Shown here: positions 13,852-18,652 of the stretch, piece after piece
How the letters are laid out: every line of letters begins with the position of its first letter
How positions within the stretch are numbered: position 1 is the first letter of the stretch
Assembly (NCBI GenBank): GCA_031383555.1
Contig: JANMZR010000005.1
Location: forward strand, 1-18,652
Source of the DNA: JANMZR01 sp031383555
GTDB lineage: Bacteria; Bacteroidota; Bacteroidia; Cytophagales; Spirosomataceae
Direction of reading: 5' to 3'
DNA length: 18,652 nt
Program-made: the position numbers and the translations under genes
Notes under the pieces: model-generated
Database searches by the model: none
Seen by the model: only the letters and a program-made list of their open reading frames with translations
What the model was told of the DNA's origin: nothing

Positions 13852-16011
13852 ATGTCAAATAAGAAAATAACAAACCGTCGAGATTTCCTGAAAGCATCAA
13901 CTTTTATTGGTTTAGGATTAACTATTGGTCTCGATTCGAAAGCTGTAGCCCATAATATTTCGGCATCAAAAGCCGCCGTATTGAATTTGGAAATAAATCC
14001 ATTTATAATCATAAGTACCGATGGGAGCATAGCTTTAATAAATCCAAGGCCTGATATGGGTCAAGGTTCAACTCAGGCCGCACCATCACTAATTGCGGAG
14101 GAGCTTGAAGTAAGTTTAGACAAAGTAAATCTAATTCAATCCGACGGTCGCTCCAAATATGGAAGCCAACAATCTGGTGGTAGCAGTACTGTTAGAGGGC
14201 TTTGGACATCACTTAGAAAAGCAGGTGCTGCAGCAAAAGAAATGCTTATTCAAACTGCAGCTAGCCGTTGGAACGTAAAAGTAGACCAATGTTATGCAAA
14301 TGAAGGTAAAATATTTTTGAAAAATTCTGATAAATCTATTTCTTTTGGCGACCTAGTTGACGATGCATCAAAACTAGAAGTTCCAAAAAATCCAAAATTG
14401 AAAGATCCGAAAGATTTTAAAATTATTGGCAAATATAATAAAAGGCTCGATGTACCCGATAGAGTAACGGGCAAAGCCGTTTACGGTATTGACATCGAAA
14501 TTCCGAATATGGTATTTGCAAGTATGCTCCATTCGCCATCAATTCATGCTAAAATAGTATCAATTGATGATAACGCTGCAAAAAAAATACCTGGTGTGTT
14601 GCAAGTATTAAAAGCAGAACGCCAAATGCCACATAGAACATCCGATGCCGTAGCAGTAGTTGCTACAAATTGGTGGGCAGCTTTAAAAGGTAAAAAAGCT
14701 TTAAATGTGCAATGGGACAGTGGGGATATTAGTAAATTGAGTACCGATAATTATTTTGCATCTTGCTACCAAGCAGCTAAAATTGAGGGGATTAACTATG
14801 AGGAAAAGGGCGATTTTAATGTTAAGTTTAAAAATGCCTCCCAGAAATTAGAGGTAAACTATGAAACACCATTTCTTTCTCACGTCCCAATTGAGCCTGA
14901 GTGTGCCGTTGTTCATCAAAAAGAAGATGGCACAATAGATGTTTGGGCACATGTACAAGGACCCGATGGAGCGCTTGGTGATGTATCAAAATATTTTGGT
15001 GTAACTGAAGATATGGTAAAAATAAACGTACCACTTTTAGGTGGTTCATTTGGCAGAAAAGCCTATCATGATTACTTAAATGAAGCTTGTTTTTTAGCAA
15101 AAACATTGAAAAAACCAGTTAAATTAATGTGGACTCGTGAAGATGATATTACCCAAGGGCCATATCGACCAGGCATGATTAGTCACGTTCAAGGTTTTGT
15201 AAAAAATGGTAAAATTGCTGGCTTTCATCACCATGCAATAGGTGAGTCAATCGTTGGGCAAGTATTTAAAGGACTTGCTCCCGATGAGTCTGATCCTTGG
15301 CTTTCTGGAGAAATAAGTACAGAAAACAGTAAATATGAATTTCCAGTATCGAAAGTGAGTTGGACGAATGTGCAAACTGATATTCCAATAGTTTGGTGGA
15401 GGTCGGTTTATGCATCAAATTTTGGTTGGGGGCAAGAGTGTTTTATGGATGAACTGGCTCAAATGACAGGGAAAGACCCTCTTGAAGCCCGCCTTGCAAT
15501 TATTAGTGATGAAAGATATAGAAATGTTTTGACTACACTCTCCGATAAAGCCAATTGGAAGGAAAAGCTTCAAGCTGGTAGTGCTAAAGGATTGGCAATA
15601 TTCGCCTCGTTTGGTAGTATTAGTGCATGCTGTATCACAGTTTCTAAAAATGGAAAAGGGGTAAATATTGATAAAGTAGTTTCTGTAATAGATTGTGGCT
15701 ATTATGTAAATCCTGATCATGTAAAAGCCCAAACGGAAGGAAATATAGTAATGGGAATTACTGCAGCTGTTAAAGGCGGAATCACATTTACTAATGGCAA
15801 GTGCGACCAAAGTAACTTTCATAATTACAATGTAATGCGAATAAATGAATCGCCAAAAATGGAGATACATATAATAGATAGTGGCGCTAATCCTGGGGGT
15901 GTTGGTGAGCCAGGTTTACCTCCAGTTGCACCTGCTTTAGGTAATGCAATTTTTGCAGCTACAGGCATTAGAATCAGGAAGTTACCTTTTGATTTGACGA
16001 ATATAGTATAG
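13852..16011 (+). CDS. Molybdopterin-binding large subunit of molybdenum hydroxylase (IorB-like), Tat-exported
   Basis: A 719-residue catalytic subunit of the isoquinoline 1-oxidoreductase beta/aldehyde dehydrogenase type, which hydroxylates an aldehyde or N-heterocycle using water at a molybdenum-cytosine-dinucleotide centre. Residues 1-33 are a Tat signal (NRRDFLKAS motif at 8-16, then a hydrophobic stretch). Cofactor-contacting motifs include DMGQGSTQAAPSLIAEELEV (about 67-86), GGSFGRKAYHDY, and the C-terminal PGGVGEPGLPPVAPALGNA, where E686 is the expected catalytic base. The family fold of two cofactor-binding halves is complete. There is no FAD subunit, cytochrome c or XdhC-like maturation gene alongside, so the electron acceptor and maturation factors must be elsewhere. 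The substrate is not predictable. It ends seven bases before the repeat hairpin. Confidence 0.92.
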   Translation: MSNKKITNRRDFLKASTFIGLGLTIGLDSKAVAHNISASKAAVLNLEINPFIIISTDGSIALINPRPDMGQGSTQAAPSLIAEELEVSLDKVNLIQSDGRSKYGSQQSGGSSTVRGLWTSLRKAGAAAKEMLIQTAASRWNVKVDQCYANEGKIFLKNSDKSISFGDLVDDASKLEVPKNPKLKDPKDFKIIGKYNKRLDVPDRVTGKAVYGIDIEIPNMVFASMLHSPSIHAKIVSIDDNAAKKIPGVLQVLKAERQMPHRTSDAVAVVATNWWAALKGKKALNVQWDSGDISKLSTDNYFASCYQAAKIEGINYEEKGDFNVKFKNASQKLEVNYETPFLSHVPIEPECAVVHQKEDGTIDVWAHVQGPDGALGDVSKYFGVTEDMVKINVPLLGGSFGRKAYHDYLNEACFLAKTLKKPVKLMWTREDDITQGPYRPGMISHVQGFVKNGKIAGFHHHAIGESIVGQVFKGLAPDESDPWLSGEISTENSKYEFPVSKVSWTNVQTDIPIVWWRSVYASNFGWGQECFMDELAQMTGKDPLEARLAIISDERYRNVLTTLSDKANWKEKLQAGSAKGLAIFASFGSISACCITVSKNGKGVNIDKVVSVIDCGYYVNPDHVKAQTEGNIVMGITAAVKGGITFTNGKCDQSNFHNYNVMRINESPKMEIHIIDSGANPGGVGEPGLPPVAPALGNAIFAATGIRIRKLPFDLTNIV

Positions 16012-16017
16012 TCTAAA

Positions 16018-16092
16018 AAAGTTTGTTAGTTTGGTAAAAGTTTGAAAGTTTTGATGCTCACAAACTTACAAACTAACAAACTTTCAAACTTC
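16018..16092. repeat. Octamer-repeat inverted structure, probable bidirectional terminator
   Basis: The right half is four tandem octamers CAAACTNN in exact 8-bp register (16061-16092). The left half has four AGTTTG-type units (16020, 16028, 16039 and 16047, the last AGTTTT). They pair in alternative ways: 16018-16033 with 16069-16084 (16 bp, perfect), 16038-16044 with 16061-16067 inside it, or 16038-16051 with 16078-16091 (14 bp, perfect). It lies between convergent genes; its end overlaps the stop codon and last few codons of the metallo-hydrolase gene. A terminator role for both sides is inference from place and shape. Confidence 0.7.
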
Positions 16093-16848
16093 TAAAACAA
16101 GCCCATCCCAAGCTAGAAATATATTCTCAGGTAGTTCTTTCTCAACTTCGCTATGAAGCCCCAGTTTATGACTAATATGAGTAAAATAAGCCTTTTCTGG
16201 ATTTATTTTTTTCACCATTTCAACAGCTTCATTCAATGTGAAATGTGAAATGTGGGCATTTATTTGCAATGCATTTAATACCAAAATTTTGGTACCTTTT
16301 ATTTTTTCAATTTCTGCATCATCAATAAAATTGGCGTCGGTTATGTAAGTGAAATCTCCTATTCGAAAGCCAAATACCTTTAGTCGATTGTGCAATACTA
16401 AAATGGGTATTATTTTTATTTCACCTATTTCAAATTGTTTATTTTCAATTATCTCCAACAAATCCATTTGTGGTATTCCAGGGTACTTTTTTTCAACGAA
16501 AACATATTCAAATTCTCTTTTTAATTGCTCATGAACAGGTTTTGAGGCATAAATAGGCATAGACTTCCCCTGCTTAAAATTGAAAGCACGAATATCATCT
16601 AACCCTGCCGTATGGTCTTTATGCTCATGTGTGATTAATATTGCATCTAGTGACTTAATGCCTTCACGTAATATTTGTTGTCGAAAATCGGGCCCAGCAT
16701 CAATGATTAGGCTTGTTGAACTTGTTTGGATATGTACCGAAACACGTAGTCTTTTATTGCGGTAATCTAGCGATTTGCAAACCTCACATTCACAAGCAAT
16801 AACAGGAACCCCTTGCGAAGTTCCTGTGCCTAAAAATGTGATTTTCAT
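16084..16848 (-). CDS. MBL-fold metallo-hydrolase, PhnP-like (phosphodiesterase group)
   Basis: A 254-residue metallo-beta-lactamase-fold hydrolase resembling PhnP, the cyclic phosphate phosphodiesterase. The start MKITFLGTGTSQGVPVIACE is followed by C19, C21 and C24, which in PhnP help form a structural zinc site. The catalytic metal motif is HEHKDH with H74, H76, D78 and H79. Later ligands are in DAGPDF, LHNRLKVFGF, TDANF and FTHISHKLG. PhnP proper belongs to phosphonate operons, but no other phn gene is present, so the substrate is probably another cyclic phosphate or phosphodiester; this is inference. The gene starts 35 bp after the response regulator stop and is likely co-transcribed with it. 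Its last codons lie in the octamer repeat. Confidence 0.85.
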   Translation of the reverse strand: MKITFLGTGTSQGVPVIACECEVCKSLDYRNKRLRVSVHIQTSSTSLIIDAGPDFRQQILREGIKSLDAILITHEHKDHTAGLDDIRAFNFKQGKSMPIYASKPVHEQLKREFEYVFVEKKYPGIPQMDLLEIIENKQFEIGEIKIIPILVLHNRLKVFGFRIGDFTYITDANFIDDAEIEKIKGTKILVLNALQINAHISHFTLNEAVEMVKKINPEKAYFTHISHKLGLHSEVEKELPENIFLAWDGLVLEV

Positions 16849-16883
16849 TAAATTTTATATTCTTGAAGATAATAAATACTTTA

Positions 16884-17252
16884 TTAATCTACTAAACTTT
16901 TCACAGTTGATACTAGTTGGTCAAAATTGAGCGGCTTGGCCAACATTTCATTAAAACCAGCATTATCGAAATCTTCTTTGGTGTAATTTCTTGCGTTACC
17001 GGTAATGGCAATTACAGGAATATTAGCCAATTTCTCATCTTTCATTGCTCTAATGGTTTTTATACACTCCATACCGTCCATTACGGGCATGTTTATGTCT
17101 AATAAAATAACATCAAACTCCTTGGTCTGAAGCATTTTTAAAACTTCTTCCCCATTTTTGGCACTCGTTATCTCAAAATTCTGGAATTCTAGTATTTTTT
17201 TTGCAAGGTTTTGTATTACAGAACTGTCTTCTCCAATTAGTACTTTTTTCAT
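16884..17252 (-). CDS. Single-domain response regulator (CheY-like receiver)
   Basis: A 122-residue stand-alone REC domain with all switch residues: acidic pair E8/D9, phospho-acceptor D52 (VILLDINMPVMDG), T84 (AITGNA) and K106 (LAKPL). There is no output domain, so signalling must be by protein contact, as with CheY, or by phosphotransfer within a relay. No histidine kinase lies nearby, so its partner is elsewhere. It is the first gene of a probable two-gene unit with the PhnP-like hydrolase and has a good two-box promoter close upstream. Confidence 0.93.
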   Translation of the reverse strand: MKKVLIGEDSSVIQNLAKKILEFQNFEITSAKNGEEVLKMLQTKEFDVILLDINMPVMDGMECIKTIRAMKDEKLANIPVIAITGNARNYTKEDFDNAGFNEMLAKPLNFDQLVSTVKSLVD

Positions 17253-17273
17253 CTAGATTTATTTTTTTATTTA

Positions 17274-17302
17274 CAAAAATATAAACTTCCGAATTTATTC
17301 AA
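17274..17302 (-). promoter_or_regulatory. Promoter of the response regulator gene (TTG -N18- TATTTTTG)
   Basis: On the minus strand, TTG at 17302-17300 precedes TATTTTTG at 17281-17274 by 18 bp, a good fit to the Bacteroidota consensus. It is 21 bp upstream of ATG 17252, so the leader would be very short. Confidence 0.6.
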
Positions 17303-17420
17303 CTTTTTTTTTGAAAAAAAATGAAAATAAAAAATTTAATTTATGATAGATTAACATTACTTTTAATTTAATAAGTTCATATTTTTTTCAAATCATAATT
17401 TAATTCTTAATGCTTTGGTT

Positions 17421-17428
17421 TAATTTTG
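17421..17428 (+). promoter_or_regulatory. Candidate -7 box (TAATTTTG) abutting the NFACT gene start
   Basis: Exact TAnnTTTG match ending four bases before ATG 17433. If used, the mRNA would be leaderless or nearly so. No TTG -33 element is evident. Confidence 0.3.
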
Positions 17429-17432
17429 AAAC

Positions 17433-18652
17433 ATGCAAAACAATTATTATTTTTTAAAACACTTAAGTAGTAAACTTAACGAAATATTGTCAGGTTTTAC
17501 CTTAATTGAATGTTTTAGTCAGAATAAAGATGAACTTATTTTATATTTTTCTGAACAAAATAAATCAGACCAGCATTTTTTTATAAAAGCTTTACTAGGT
17601 TCAAATTTTTCATGTATTTCATTTCCAAATGATTATAAAAGAGCCAACTCCAATACGATTGATCTTTTCGAAGTATTAATTGGCAAAAAAATAATAAATG
17701 TAAAGCAGCATTTAAATGAGAGAGCATTTACATTTAATTTCAACAACCATTTTCAATTAACTTTCAAGATGTTTGGCAATAAATCTAATATAATTTTATT
17801 TAAAAATGGTTATGCCGATTCAATATTTAAAAGTAAATTAATTTCTGATATGAGTTTAAAAAATAAGCAGTTAGAGCGAGATATAAATTTAACTTTTCAA
17901 GAATTTGAGGCTAAAGAATTTAATTTGGAAAAAACAATACCAACTTTGGGCCGCCACCAAATAGAATTTATTAAAAACCAATTCAATAAAAAATACTCAA
18001 TTCCAGCATTCGACACACCTACTTTTTGGGATTTTGTAATGAAATATATTGTTGAATTTTCAAAGCCGATATTTTACATTTTTAATGAAAATAATGTGCC
18101 GCAAATAAGCCTGATTAAATTTGATGATAATGCTCAAAGTTTTGAAGACCCAATTTTGGCCCTTAATTTTTTCTTAATACAATATTCGAAAACAGAAGGT
18201 GTTGCCAAAGAAAAAAATAGGTTAATCAATGAAATTGAAAATAAAATTACTAAGTTAAGGAAATCAGTAATTGAAATAGATAGTCGCCTTTCAAAGTTTA
18301 AAAATGGGCCGACTAATGAAGAAATAGCCAATATTTTAATGGCAAATTTGTATAATATTTCTGATAGATTAGAAATGGTAGAGTTGTTTGATTTCTATAG
18401 AAATAGTAACATTTCAATAAAGCTTAAATCGGACTTAAACCCTCAAAAAAATGCAGAAGGATATTACAGAAAGGCTAAAAATGAAAAAATAGAAATAGAT
18501 ATATTAGAAAAAAAAGTAATAGGAATTGAAAAAAATATTGGAATTTTAGCTAATAATTTGATTGAAATAAATGCAACTGAAGATTTGAAGCAGCTTAAAA
18601 AGTTTCAGGCGTATAATGGATTAGTGAGCAACGATAATAAAGTATTTCCTGA
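17433..18652 (+). CDS. NFACT family protein (RqcH/FbpA-like), N-terminal part, cut by window edge
   Basis: The frame opens at ATG 17433 and stays open to the right edge (406 codons). The N-terminal NFACT-N domain is recognised by SSKLNEILSG, ISFPNDYKRA, LIGKKIINVKQHLNERAFTF and the block KMFGNKSNIILFKNG (about 111-125). A helical, Lys/Glu-rich region from about residue 250 onward is the coiled coil that packs on the ribosome. The motif LNPQKNAEGYYRKAKNEK (about 335-352) matches the family's conserved LDP-x-NA-x-YF-K segment. The C-terminal NFACT-R domain (DUF814) should lie beyond the edge. Bacterial RqcH adds alanine tails to stalled nascent chains on 50S subunits; older annotations call it fibronectin-binding protein. 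Assignment to true RqcH needs the missing half. Confidence 0.88.
   Translation, partial: MQNNYYFLKHLSSKLNEILSGFTLIECFSQNKDELILYFSEQNKSDQHFFIKALLGSNFSCISFPNDYKRANSNTIDLFEVLIGKKIINVKQHLNERAFTFNFNNHFQLTFKMFGNKSNIILFKNGYADSIFKSKLISDMSLKNKQLERDINLTFQEFEAKEFNLEKTIPTLGRHQIEFIKNQFNKKYSIPAFDTPTFWDFVMKYIVEFSKPIFYIFNENNVPQISLIKFDDNAQSFEDPILALNFFLIQYSKTEGVAKEKNRLINEIENKITKLRKSVIEIDSRLSKFKNGPTNEEIANILMANLYNISDRLEMVELFDFYRNSNISIKLKSDLNPQKNAEGYYRKAKNEKIEIDILEKKVIGIEKNIGILANNLIEINATEDLKQLKKFQAYNGLVSNDNKVFP

Noticed and set aside
15415..15870. 151-codon open frame on the minus strand
   Set aside because: Lies entirely inside the molybdenum hydroxylase large subunit, antisense to it, and its translation has no recognisable domain.
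16061..16092. Tandem octamers considered as a CRISPR array
   Set aside because: Units are 8 bp with no spacers and no cas genes nearby.
16802..16827. Perfect 8-bp inverted repeat ACAGGAAC / GTTCCTGT near the start of the metallo-hydrolase gene
   Set aside because: It falls on codons for the conserved GTGTSQGVPV motif, so coding constraint explains it; a regulatory hairpin is not needed.
16084..16848. Phosphonate (C-P lyase) pathway membership for the PhnP-like gene
   Set aside because: No other phn gene in the window; resemblance is at the fold and motif level only.

Overview
The window is AT-rich DNA from a member of the Bacteroidota, most likely a Cytophagales-type environmental bacterium. 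Genus cannot be fixed from the sequence. The evidence is: protein families typical of that phylum (DUF3810, a PER/VEB-like class A beta-lactamase, secreted xylose-isomerase-like TIM barrel); absence of clear Shine-Dalgarno sequences; and several upstream boxes matching the Bacteroidota sigma factor -7 element TAnnTTTG, two of them with a TTG element 18-19 bp upstream. No rRNA, tRNA, insertion sequence or CRISPR array was seen.

Layout. Positions 1-1943 (minus): alanine aminotransferase AlaA followed by a YhhQ-type queuosine-precursor transporter that runs off the left edge. 2107-4976 (minus): a probable operon of deoxyribonucleotidase, DUF3810 membrane metallopeptidase-like protein and a YbjJ-like MFS transporter with a TTG start. 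5122-6587 (plus): a group III truncated haemoglobin and an exported sugar-isomerase-like protein, closed by a hairpin terminator. 6697-9186 (minus): a two-cluster Fe-S protein (YjdI-type plus CDGSH), a class A beta-lactamase and a cation diffusion facilitator, all co-directional. 9409-12144 (plus): mutS with a TTG start. 12180-13224 (minus): a RES/Xre toxin-antitoxin pair plus a previously unremarked 41-residue membrane protein, all three joined by one-base TAATG overlaps, under a promoter covered by an inverted-repeat operator. 13352-16011 (plus): a two-subunit, Tat-exported molybdenum hydroxylase of the isoquinoline-oxidoreductase (IorAB) type. 16018-16092: an octamer-repeat hairpin between convergent genes. 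16084-17252 (minus): a single-domain response regulator and a PhnP-like metallo-hydrolase. 17433-18652 (plus): the N-terminal part of an NFACT (RqcH/FbpA-like) protein cut by the right edge.

Most of this is ordinary chromosome. The most interesting places are the three-gene toxin-antitoxin operon with its operator, the 8-bp-register repeat at 16018-16092, and the beta-lactamase tucked between a Fe-S protein and a metal efflux gene. Where several in-frame starts exist I chose ATG over upstream GTG or TTG codons, except for mutS and the MFS gene, where no ATG is available.
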